Origin: BOG-933 sp037147415
Lineage (GTDB): Bacteria; Pseudomonadota; Alphaproteobacteria; Azospirillales; Azospirillaceae
Reading direction: 5' to 3'
NCBI GenBank assembly: GCA_037147415.1
Contig: JBAWVF010000210.1
Coordinates: 1-6,346, forward strand
DNA: 6,346 nt
This document shows, in pieces, positions 1 to 5,772 of the stretch. The position numbers and the translations under genes are program-made. Positions within the stretch are counted from its first letter, which is position 1. Every line of letters begins with the position of its first letter. Below the pieces are notes generated by a model. The model worked only from the letters and a program-made list of their open reading frames with translations, had not been told where the DNA came from and ran no database searches.

Positions 1-195
1 CCGATCACCGGCTGGGCCTCGCCCGACGGCTCCGGCTTCAATCGCGGCGTCTACAACAGTGACGAAATCTTTAACGTCGGCTGGGAGTATAATCGAGACG
101 TCATCAACGCCATCAATTACCGCCTGCTATCAACACGGGACGTACTCCGAGCGTTGATACTTGATCTCAAGATAAAGGAGATTGTTGCAAGCTGA
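1..195 (+). CDS. 3' end of an unidentified protein (partial)
   Basis: Frame 1 is open from the window edge to a TGA at 193-195, giving the last 64 residues of a longer protein. The fragment opens with a Gly/Asp/Asn-rich stretch (GWASPDGSGFNRGVYNSDE), continues with an aromatic and Asn-rich segment, and ends in a hydrophobic/charged tail (RALILDLKIKEIVAS) that looks like a terminal helix. The GC-rich third positions of the first 100 bases support real coding sequence. I do not recognise the family. The GWASPDGSGFNRGVYNS stretch faintly recalls the C-terminal half of peptide-binding ABC proteins, but that is not enough for a call. A hairpin with a T run follows 31 bases after the stop, which fits the end of a transcription unit. 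It converges on the minus-strand cassette. Confidence 0.55.
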   Translation, partial: PITGWASPDGSGFNRGVYNSDEIFNVGWEYNRDVINAINYRLLSTRDVLRALILDLKIKEIVAS

Positions 196-226
196 AAGGT
201 GGTGCCTGTTCGGCAAGTTGTAGTTC

Positions 227-257
227 GCTTCGAGCCAGCTGCCGGTACGAAGCTTTT
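227..257 (+). terminator. Probable Rho-independent terminator of the leftmost + strand gene
   Basis: GCTTCG (227-232) and CGAAGC (248-253) form a perfect 6-bp outer stem. Inside it, after one A-A mismatch, a G-U and two C-G pairs can extend the stem, and TTTT (254-257) follows directly on the + strand. It lies 31 bases past the TGA at 195. On the minus strand no T run follows the stem, so it would mainly stop + strand transcription. The T run is short, hence moderate confidence. Confidence 0.45.
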
Positions 258-270
258 GTATCAACGATGT

Positions 271-525
271 TCAAGACGCCGCAGGCGCGCCGTCCGCCTC
301 CGAGAGCGTGCTCCACTCGTCCATGATCAAGGTCGTCTCGGTCAATTGACCGCTGGCGGAGATGGTTTTTCCGACCAGAGCCTCCAACATCTCATCCTGG
401 AATGCGTTGCCGCCCCGCCGACGCAGCCGAAACTCTCCATTCGAGGTCCGGATCATGACCGCGACGTGGTCGCTTTTCGAGCCTGGTGCGTATCGCGCTC
501 GAAACACGGTGCCAACATGGCGCAT
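271..525 (-). CDS. Small hypothetical protein, 84 aa, last gene of the lectin/peptidase cassette
   Basis: ATG at 525 and TGA at 273-271, read on the minus strand. The product is soluble, with no signal peptide or membrane segment. It alternates short hydrophobic strands with charged turns: VGTVFRARYAPGSKSDHVAVMIRT, GEFRLRRRGGNAF, LVGKTISASGQL, TTLIMDEW. This looks like a small beta-barrel (OB-like) fold, but I assign no family. It resembles conserved short hypothetical proteins with an R-R-x-G-G-N-x-F followed by L-x-A-L-V-G-K pattern; that is an impression from memory. AGGTG sits 5 bases before the ATG as a modest ribosome binding site. The gene starts 69 bases after the peptidase stop on the same strand, so it is probably co-transcribed. 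The overlapping + strand frame (199-537) is Arg/Pro-rich and looks like a shadow. Function unknown; a partner of the peptidase is possible. Confidence 0.7.
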   Translation of the reverse strand: MRHVGTVFRARYAPGSKSDHVAVMIRTSNGEFRLRRRGGNAFQDEMLEALVGKTISASGQLTETTLIMDEWSTLSEADGAPAAS

Positions 526-594
526 GGCGACACCTGACGGGTTGAGACCTGGGGAGCGCCAAACGTTTAAGCGTCCAGCGCCCCCAAGAGCCGA

Positions 595-2121
595 TCACTT
601 GCTCAGCAGCAACTCAGAGCTGATCACGATACCACCTCTTTCCCGAACGATCAATGCCATGTACTTTCCAAAGGTGGCTTCCGGCTTCGTGCCATGAACC
701 ACATGGATGGTATCGGACGCTTGGGTCAGGGAGTGGGCAAGCAGGAAGTTGCTGCCACCGACCACCGGGCACGACTGAATCCCTGCTCCGGGGATTCCGT
801 GTTCATCAGCCAACGCCAGCAATCTGTTGCGCAGCGCTTCCGAGAGGCGGTGATTGGGATCATGCTCCGCGATACCGGTTGATGTCAGCAATTCCAGGCC
901 CCGAACCATCAACTGGCGCCGCCGATCCTTTCGTTCCGCGATGGCGACCTCGGCGTCGGAAGTTCCGGTGATGCCTTTGGCCGCCAAATGCGCCGCCATT
1001 TGAACCGGTGTGTTGGAAGACGAGCCAAAGACGTTGAACTGAGCGAGGGTCTTGAGATCGTAGATGTTCATGGGACTGGTGGTTTGAACCAGCTTCTGCC
1101 GGGCTTGCAACATGGCCCGGCCGGCGGATGCGCCGTTCAGGAGATCAATGAGGAAGTACTGAGTGATCAAATCCGCGTTGCCCTGCCCATTCGCCGGCCC
1201 GTAGGCGATATTGGTGCTGCCACAGAACGCCGCCGCCCCATTCATCAGGTAAGTGTTGCAGAGCCCCGCTTGCCCCCCATTCGGAGCATAGAGCTGGCCG
1301 CCATAACAACATTCGGCCGCAGCAATGCCGCCGTGGGCGGTCTTTCCAGCGACCAATTGCGCGCTTTCCGCCACGGGAAAGCCTCCGCCATTTTGTCCAT
1401 ACCACTGCGGATCATGATCACCACCGTGGCAGTTGACGAAGTGAGTCAATGACAGCATTTGCGGGTTGGTCCAATTAGGACCGCTTGGGGGCGACAACTG
1501 AAGCGCGTTGGCGTTGCCGAAGATATTAGTGGTGCTCGTTCTTGACGAGCCTTGCCACACGGCCGCACTGAGAGCAAAATAGGGATTCTGGTATTTCGCC
1601 GCCGGACGGGCTTGCAAGGAACAGGCGGTGTTGATGGATGCAACCAGACTGGCAGGACTGGCATCTCCGGTAATGCCCGCGATTCGCGCGATCACCCGGG
1701 TTGGTCCGATAAAGTCATTAACGCTCGTGCTGTAGGCCTGCGCGCAAGCATAGGGCAAATCCGACGGAACCGTCGCCTCTCCATCGTTGGCGGCCGCTGG
1801 ATTGATCAAGGATTGCATCGGTATGATGTCGATCGCGCCAAGGATATCGAGGTAATCGGGATTCAAAGCGTTATAGACACCATCAATCGCCGCTTTGTTC
1901 TGCCGTTCGTCGGCCGGATTAGCGACGACCGGCGCGTTAAGCGTATTCATGGTCGCGGCGTCATCCGGATAGACGATCCTGGTCTGAATGAAGCGGCCTT
2001 GATCAGTGCCGATCAGGGTGGTCAGGCTTGGATCAATCACTTGGTTAAAGTTGTTCAGTCCATAGAGATTGATCAAAGCTCCTTTGTTGGAAACAATGAC
2101 CTTAATGCTTACATTCGGCAT
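595..2121 (-). CDS. Caspase-like / C25-like (clan CD) cysteine peptidase, 508 aa
   Basis: A likely intracellular cysteine endopeptidase of the caspase/gingipain fold. Residues 90-150 contain strand-like segments and a DGEATVPSDLPYA motif (113-125), as in C25 peptidases. Residues 223-233 (LSLTHFVNCHG) give the beta strand ending in the His-Gly dyad, with H232. Residues 264-275 (GGIAAAECCYGG) give the second strand and the Cys motif, with C271 or C272 as nucleophile. Then come NGAAAFCGSTNIAYG (294-308) and a LNGASAGRAMLQARQ helix (328-342), both typical of the C25 catalytic core. DLKTLAQFNVFG (355-366) closes the domain. About 130 residues follow, with an Arg/Glu-rich helical part (390-445) and a strand-rich end (450-508), which I cannot assign. 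There is no signal peptide or membrane helix, unlike secreted gingipains. GAGGAG lies 9 bases upstream of the ATG. It is 46 bases downstream of the lectin gene and 69 upstream of the 84-aa gene. Substrate specificity cannot be read. Family placement is from motifs only. Confidence 0.8.
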   Translation of the reverse strand: MPNVSIKVIVSNKGALINLYGLNNFNQVIDPSLTTLIGTDQGRFIQTRIVYPDDAATMNTLNAPVVANPADERQNKAAIDGVYNALNPDYLDILGAIDIIPMQSLINPAAANDGEATVPSDLPYACAQAYSTSVNDFIGPTRVIARIAGITGDASPASLVASINTACSLQARPAAKYQNPYFALSAAVWQGSSRTSTTNIFGNANALQLSPPSGPNWTNPQMLSLTHFVNCHGGDHDPQWYGQNGGGFPVAESAQLVAGKTAHGGIAAAECCYGGQLYAPNGGQAGLCNTYLMNGAAAFCGSTNIAYGPANGQGNADLITQYFLIDLLNGASAGRAMLQARQKLVQTTSPMNIYDLKTLAQFNVFGSSSNTPVQMAAHLAAKGITGTSDAEVAIAERKDRRRQLMVRGLELLTSTGIAEHDPNHRLSEALRNRLLALADEHGIPGAGIQSCPVVGGSNFLLAHSLTQASDTIHVVHGTKPEATFGKYMALIVRERGGIVISSELLLSK

Positions 2122-2130
2122 TGGCGTGTT

Positions 2131-2136
2131 CTCCTC
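2131..2136 (-). promoter_or_regulatory. Shine-Dalgarno site of the peptidase gene
   Basis: The minus strand reads GAGGAG, 9 bases before the ATG at 2121. It is the strongest ribosome binding site in the cassette and fixes the peptidase start at MPNVSIKV. Confidence 0.75.
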
Positions 2137-2167
2137 AAGTACTATTGAGTGTCTATTGGAGTTATGG

Positions 2168-2545
2168 TTAGCCCTTTGACTTCCATGCAGTCATTGATAT
2201 GTACAAATCATTATAATCCTGATCAGTTGCATCTTCTATGTTAAGGTTAAAGCCATACCCGGCGATCGATCCATCCGGCCGGGCGATAGTATAGGCGTTC
2301 AGGCTTGGCTGTATCGATGACGACTGGGGAATATCAACAATAATTTGAAGATTACTGCCATTAATGTTGCTATTGCCCTCAGCCAATGCCGGCATGATGC
2401 TTGTGCTCTGCTTTGATGCATTGACATAAGTGGTCGCGCTATCTTTAAGAGTTACGTTAATTCTGTAACCGGCCTGGGTATACATGTCCCAGCACATGAA
2501 CAGCCCGGCACTAAAGTTCGGAACAAGAAACGTCTTCGTAGCCAT
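2168..2545 (-). CDS. Small LecB-like (PA-IIL family) calcium-dependent lectin, 125 aa
   Basis: Probable sugar-binding protein of the fucose/mannose-binding lectin II type. The C-terminal part has E104-D-A-T-D108-Q-D110-Y-N112-D113, the same spacing as the calcium loop of Pseudomonas LecB (E-D-G-T-D-N-D-Y-N-D). The chain ends in Gly (G125), as LecB does, where the terminal carboxylate binds calcium of the partner subunit. The length (LecB about 115) and the beta-rich Ser/Asn/Thr composition fit. The Asn that completes the LecB site near residue 21 is not obvious here (region DMYTQAG), so sugar specificity may differ. The same acidic loop also occurs in other calcium-binding beta domains (for example DUF4114), which is the main alternative. 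ATG at 2545 (MATKTFLV) is chosen because alignment with LecB begins there. An upstream in-frame ATG at 2605 would add 20 unlike residues and would lie about at the predicted transcription start. No good Shine-Dalgarno precedes either start. There is no signal peptide, as in LecB. Confidence 0.62.
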   Translation of the reverse strand: MATKTFLVPNFSAGLFMCWDMYTQAGYRINVTLKDSATTYVNASKQSTSIMPALAEGNSNINGSNLQIIVDIPQSSSIQPSLNAYTIARPDGSIAGYGFNLNIEDATDQDYNDLYISMTAWKSKG

Positions 2546-2608
2546 CTTAAGGACTTCACTGTTGCATGTTAATCGCGCGTTAGGATGCCAGTATGATAGT
2601 GGCATATA

Positions 2609-2639
2609 GTTTTACCGTTTACAAGATAATCTTTGTCAA
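2609..2639 (-). promoter_or_regulatory. Candidate sigma-70 promoter of the lectin/peptidase cassette
   Basis: The minus strand has a perfect TTGACA (2639-2634) and, 19 bases further, TAAAAC (2614-2609; 4 of 6 to TATAAT). The long spacer suggests a weak or activator-dependent promoter. Transcription would start near 2602, leaving a leader of roughly 55 bases before the ATG at 2545 and arguing against the ATG at 2605. The -10 assignment is uncertain. Confidence 0.35.
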
Positions 2640-2646
2640 GTTTTAA

Positions 2647-2660
2647 CATGCATATGCATG
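2647..2660. repeat. 14-bp perfect palindrome upstream of the lectin promoter
   Basis: CATGCATATGCATG equals its own reverse complement. It lies 7 bases upstream of the TTGACA box on the minus strand, so its centre would be about 50 bases upstream of the predicted transcription start. That is a usual place for a dimeric activator. No specific regulator family can be named from the sequence. Confidence 0.5.
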
Positions 2661-2924
2661 CAATGCTTGTTTAACAGCTGGTAACTATGACTCATGCAGG
2701 CTTACTTTAGCGGTTAAACCCGCTCGATATTTACGTTGATTCAAAATTGCTCGCAATGTCAATAGAATTGGGAAGATGCAGGGGGTGATCACGGTAAAGA
2801 CAATGGGGAAAAAACTGGCTAATCCTGTCCACGGAGGTCAGCAACGATGAAATAAGTCAGTCATAATGTCTGTCTTAGCGCAAATCACGCCTCTGATTCC
2901 AGGCCGAACACCTTTCAGCGGACA
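2661..2924. other. Gene-free, AT-rich stretch between the lectin promoter and the transposase remnant
   Basis: I see no convincing gene here. Two small dyads are visible: AGCGG-TTAAAC-CCGCT (2709-2724) and ATTGC-TC-GCAAT (2746-2757). A second TTGACA on the minus strand (2762-2757) lacks a good -10 at normal spacing. The part from 2856 to 2924 stays open in the frame of the transposase remnant and may be its unrecognisable N-terminal end. Short frames on either strand (2866-3087 +, 2838-3044 -) do not look like proteins. Confidence 0.5.
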
Positions 2925-3091
2925 AAAGTTATCACCGGGGTTGGTCGGCGTCGGCAGTGGACTTTTGAGCAAAAAGCGCGAATTGTCGCTGAAAGCCGCG
3001 CTCCCGGAGCAAGCGTCCGCGCGATCTGCCGACGCTATGGCCATAATTCGAACCAGCTTATGCTTGGCGGCAAAAGTTCAAAGTTGATAAA
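2925..3091 (+). pseudogene. Remnant of an IS66-family OrfA (TnpA) transposase gene, frameshifted
   Basis: Reading from 2925 gives KVITGVGRRRQWTFEQKARI and then VAESRAPGASVRAICRRYGH, NSNQL. This matches the general pattern of IS66 OrfA proteins: a V-L-T-G-x-x-R-R-R-x-W-x-x-E-x-K lead, I-V-A-E-S-x-x-P-G-A-S-V, then the recognition part I-x-R-R-x-G-x-N-x-N-Q-L-x-x-W-R. Translation then loses the motif at 3064. One missing T in CTTGG restores W-R-Q-K-F-K from 3065 in the next frame, exactly where IS66 proteins have W-R-R. No start codon in frame is seen after the TAA at 2853-2855. No orfB, no IS66 transposase gene and no clear terminal repeats are present. It is a dead fragment of the DNA-binding domain. 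Confidence 0.72.
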
Positions 3092-3242
3092 GTGCCAGTT
3101 AATGGACACGACCTTGGCGCCGTGCACGATATTCAAGAACCCGCAGGCGATAGAGGCCGCATCCGTGACCGGAGTCTACCGAACCGGACTCGCTTTTCGG
3201 GGCGGACCACAACTGATCTCGGGACACCGTAACCGCGATAGC
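3092..3242. other. Gene-free stretch between the transposase remnant and the kinase 3' end
   Basis: No recognisable gene, RNA or strong terminator is seen. GC is moderate to high. The + strand stays open from 3060 to 3338 in one frame, but that frame runs into the antisense of the kinase gene. The sequence may be further decayed transposon or host DNA. Confidence 0.4.
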
Positions 3243-4775
3243 CTACCCAAGCCGGTTGGGCGGAAGGCCGATGGTGACGGTGGTGCCAACCCCGATTTCA
3301 CTTTTGATCCCCAGGGTGCCGCCGTGAGATTCGATTAGACGCCGCGCCAGCGGCAACCCGATCCCCGTGCCTTCGTAGCGGCGGCTATATGAATTGTCGG
3401 CCTGGACAAACGGGATCATTACCTGCTCGATTTTGTCGGCAGCGATGCCGATACCATCGTCGGCAATAACCATGGTGAGATAACCGTCATGTTCGGCGCG
3501 AAGCTGAAATTCGACTATACCGTCCATTTTTGAAAATTTGATGCCATTCAATAAGATGCGGACCAAGGCATCGCGTAGCGCGCTTTCATCGCCATTGATG
3601 TAAAGGTCTAGATCGGGAATATCGGTAACCAAACGAACGCGCGCGTCCTCGGCGCGCAGCCTGACGGAGTCGACGGCGCCTTTGCACAAGTCGGTTGCTG
3701 AGACACGCTCAGGATTCTGGATAACTGACAATGAGGAAATATTTGAGAATTTGAGAATGCCATCCAGTATTTCTAGAAGAGATTTGGCTCTTTCCGTGAT
3801 GATTTTACTAAAGCTTCGGTAGCGATCATTGATGCAGGTTGGGTCGTTATCTTCGGCCATCATATCGGAAAATCCGATGATCGCATTCAGGGGGGTGCGC
3901 AGTTCATGGCCGACGATACTCAAGAACTGGGTCTTGGCTTCGTTGCCGGCCTCGGCGTGCTCCTTGGCGGCGACCAACTCCATTTCGAGTTTCTTGCGTG
4001 CGGTGATATCCTCGTTGATTGCAACAAAATGGGTGATCATGCCGCAGTCATCACGGATCGGCGAAATGATCGATGATTCCCAAAATAGATTGCCGTCCTT
4101 GCGCTGGCTATGGAAGGTTCCGTGCCACTCCTTGCCGGATCTGACCGTATTCAGTATTTCCCGATAAAGGCCGTCCTTCATATGTCTTGAATTGATAATG
4201 CTCAACTCTTGGCCAATTACTTCGTCAGACCTGTAGCCCGTCGCCTCGACGAACTTGGGGTTGACATACTCGATAACGCCCTCGCGGTCGGTGATTATGA
4301 CGGAAGCCGGGCTCTGTTTGACCACCATGGATGATTTGCGCGCTTCATCGGTCAGGTATCGCGACGCCTCTTCCAAGGCTTTGTGAGTGCGGTAGAATCC
4401 CAGCAGATTGCGCATCCGGGCGGTGAACTCGAAGCGGTCGACCGGCTTGGCCAGAAAGTCGGTGGCGCCCATTTGCAGGGCGGTGTAGCGAACCGTCTTG
4501 TCTGCGCTCGATGTGACCATCACCACAGGAACCGCAACCTTTCTTTGGTCGCGGCGGAACTCGGTAATGAAGACGATGCCATCGGGGGGCGGCATCTGGT
4601 GATCGACGATCACCAGCGCAACCTCGTTCTCCAAACACCAGGCAAGGGCCTTGGCTGAATCCGTGAACCCGATCGGCCGGCAGCCCTCAATGCTTTCCAG
4701 CAACTGGACCATCATAGTCACAATGCTGATGCTGTCGTCGACAACGGCGACAGGAAGCGGCGCGTCATCGTTCAT
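3243..4775 (-). CDS. Sensor histidine kinase with receiver-PAS-HisKA-HATPase architecture, 510 aa
   Basis: A soluble kinase with no membrane segment. Residues 8-125 form a receiver: D13/D14, phospho-acceptor D58 in VIVDHQMP, T88 and K110 (LAKPVD). Residues 148-263 form a PAS domain (SPASVIITDREGVIEYVNP, then W-H-G-x-x-x-x-x-R-K-D-G and INEDITARKK). HisKA has phospho-acceptor H290 in GHELRTPLN. The ATP-binding domain shows the N box with N410 (LLNGIKFS; the usual first Asn of the box is R406), D439-D-G-I-G and G469-T-G-I-G-L. There is no C-terminal receiver or output domain, so phosphate probably moves between H290, D58 and a separate regulator. The single-domain regulator diverging at 5317 is the natural candidate. 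The start chosen is ATG 4775 (MNDDAPLPVAVVDD), the usual distance before a receiver. An in-frame TTG at 4820 would add 15 residues. The Shine-Dalgarno (GAGC) is weak. Confidence 0.9.
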   Translation of the reverse strand: MNDDAPLPVAVVDDSISIVTMMVQLLESIEGCRPIGFTDSAKALAWCLENEVALVIVDHQMPPPDGIVFITEFRRDQRKVAVPVVMVTSSADKTVRYTALQMGATDFLAKPVDRFEFTARMRNLLGFYRTHKALEEASRYLTDEARKSSMVVKQSPASVIITDREGVIEYVNPKFVEATGYRSDEVIGQELSIINSRHMKDGLYREILNTVRSGKEWHGTFHSQRKDGNLFWESSIISPIRDDCGMITHFVAINEDITARKKLEMELVAAKEHAEAGNEAKTQFLSIVGHELRTPLNAIIGFSDMMAEDNDPTCINDRYRSFSKIITERAKSLLEILDGILKFSNISSLSVIQNPERVSATDLCKGAVDSVRLRAEDARVRLVTDIPDLDLYINGDESALRDALVRILLNGIKFSKMDGIVEFQLRAEHDGYLTMVIADDGIGIAADKIEQVMIPFVQADNSYSRRYEGTGIGLPLARRLIESHGGTLGIKSEIGVGTTVTIGLPPNRLG

Positions 4776-5202
4776 GCTGAAGCTCGCAATACGCAAAGTG
4801 TAAACATCTTGGACAAGCAAAGGTCGACTGGTACAGCGGTACGCCAGCGTGGAGCTGTTTCGATGATAGTAGAAGCTATACCAAACCAGCGCTCAAGAAG
4901 CAAGCGCGGCTAATAACATTACAGATATGATCGCTGTCTTGTGCGTTGAGTGTATCGCTGTGAGTGGTGCTCCGCGAAAATGGCCCCGAGTCGCCCGAAG
5001 TAATGTAATGAATATTACAGCTCCCGCAGGGTTCTAAGGGTTACTGCCAACCTCTAATTGCGTACTCAAATAAATTTCTCACTGAGTATATTCAAAGGCT
5101 AACTATTTCAATATGCGTATAAGTTTGAATTTAGCTTTAGGTTGTGATAAATATTGTAATTAATATGGCGATTATCAAATTCTTTGACCACGCCGATCTT
5201 GG

Positions 5203-5231
5203 CTGTCATCAAACGTTACGTAAATTATAGT
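5203..5231 (+). promoter_or_regulatory. Candidate sigma-70 promoter of the response regulator-STAS-CheY operon
   Basis: CTGTCA (5203-5208; 4 of 6 to TTGACA), a 17-base spacer and TATAGT (5226-5231; 5 of 6 to TATAAT). Transcription would start near 5238, giving a leader of about 79 bases. An alternative, TTGAAT-17-TAAATA (5125-5153), is weaker at the -10. Confidence 0.4.
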
Positions 5232-5252
5232 TTTTGGCATGTCTTGCCCATT

Positions 5253-5270
5253 CCTGTCAAACATTACAGG
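5253..5270. repeat. 18-bp dyad, possible operator, before the response regulator
   Basis: CCTGT (5253-5257) and ACAGG (5266-5270) are inverted copies with an 8-base centre; the right arm contains the AACATTACAG repeat. It would lie just after the predicted transcription start near 5238, a place where a bound repressor could block elongation. It could instead form a weak hairpin in the leader. Confidence 0.35.
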
Positions 5271-5303
5271 TTTGCTTTCGGCATGTCAATCAATACTAAC
5301 GTC

Positions 5304-5308
5304 GAGGA
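5304..5308 (+). promoter_or_regulatory. Shine-Dalgarno site deciding the response regulator start
   Basis: GAGGA lies 8 bases before ATG 5317. The frame is open from ATG 5239, but that start has no such site and would add 26 residues unlike a receiver N-terminus, so 5317 is taken as the start. Confidence 0.7.
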
Positions 5309-5316
5309 CAAGCCCT

Positions 5317-5772
5317 ATGTTTGGCAAAATGAGGTTGAAGGCTCTGGTGATCGACGACAGTCGATCATGCCGCATCTTGCTAAAAGACATGCTTGAGCGC
5401 ATGGGCTGCTCCGTATTCGAGGCTGAGAATGGGCGCCATGGCGAAAAATTGGCGACCTCTTTGAGTCCAGATATAATATTTTGTGATTTATTTATGCCTG
5501 ATCAGGATGGCTTGGAAACAATCCTGAAAATCAGGAAAATTGATAAAAAAGTTCCTATTGTAGTTATTTCTTCCGGCGGCCCGGATTCTGAGATGGATTA
5601 TCTCCGTTATGCCACCTTGCTCGGCGCGACGCGAGCGCTTCCTAAACCGGCTTCTTATGATTCTATTGAACGTTTGATGGACACGTTTTTCTTAATTGAT
5701 AAGAGAGCCAGCTCCGCTGACATCGGATCATCAAGCATACGCTATCCTGCCAATGAAGTATCCTTCGGATGA
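5317..5772 (+). CDS. Single-domain response regulator (CheY-type receiver), 151 aa
   Basis: A cytoplasmic phospho-receiver. MFGKMRLKALVIDDSRS carries the acidic pair D13/D14; D57 in IIFCDLFMPDQDG is the phospho-acceptor; S85 in VVISSGG is the switch Ser/Thr; K110 in ALPKPAS is the conserved Lys. The domain fills residues 6-125. The last 25 residues (Ser-rich, ending EVSFG) are a short tail with no output domain. The gene diverges from the receiver-PAS-histidine kinase across the 541-base gap and probably receives phosphate from it, or acts as a relay to the next genes. Its stop overlaps the STAS start by 4 bases (ATGA), so translation is likely coupled. The coding sequence is far more AT-rich than the next two genes: 5461-5580 counts 40 G/C in 120 bases. 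That hints at a different origin. Confidence 0.9.
   Translation: MFGKMRLKALVIDDSRSCRILLKDMLERMGCSVFEAENGRHGEKLATSLSPDIIFCDLFMPDQDGLETILKIRKIDKKVPIVVISSGGPDSEMDYLRYATLLGATRALPKPASYDSIERLMDTFFLIDKRASSADIGSSSIRYPANEVSFG

Larger units (their letters stand above)
4776..5316. other. Divergent regulatory gap between the kinase and the response-regulator operon
   Basis: These 541 bases hold no gene I can support and are AT-rich from about 5040. AACATTACAG occurs at 4915-4924 and again at 5260-5269. A shorter ATTACAG is at 5014-5020, preceded by two overlapping copies of the reverse-complement core GTAATG (5000-5005, 5005-5010), and a similar AACGTTACG is at 5212-5220. For the kinase, TTGCTT-17-TATAGC on the minus strand near 4875-4905 is only a weak promoter match. 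The length of the gap and its repeats suggest regulation by a DNA-binding protein not encoded here. Short frames such as 5184-5396 look like chance. Confidence 0.6.

Noticed and set aside
199..537. + strand open frame opposite the 84-aa gene
   Set aside because: Arg/Pro-rich with no protein-like pattern and no ribosome site. The minus-strand frame is clearly better.
988..1452. Long + strand open frame (154 codons) inside the peptidase gene
   Set aside because: It lies antisense to the catalytic core of a gene with recognisable motifs and has no domain pattern of its own.
2168..2545. Small gene beside a caspase-like peptidase as a bacterial gasdermin
   Set aside because: Gasdermins are about twice as long. 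This protein has a calcium-binding acidic loop and LecB-like ends instead.
3092..3242. Minus-strand reading with a protein-like stretch (ACGFLNIVHGAKVV)
   Set aside because: No start codon with a ribosome site, stops close by and no recognised family. Too short to support as a gene.
5235..5247. Sigma-54-like promoter (TGGCAT ... TTGC) before the response regulator
   Set aside because: The GG and GC pairs are separated by 8 bases rather than the required 10, so the helical spacing is wrong.
5184..5396. Short + strand frame overlapping the regulator start
   Set aside because: It overlaps the N-terminal coding part of the regulator in another frame and has no ribosome site.
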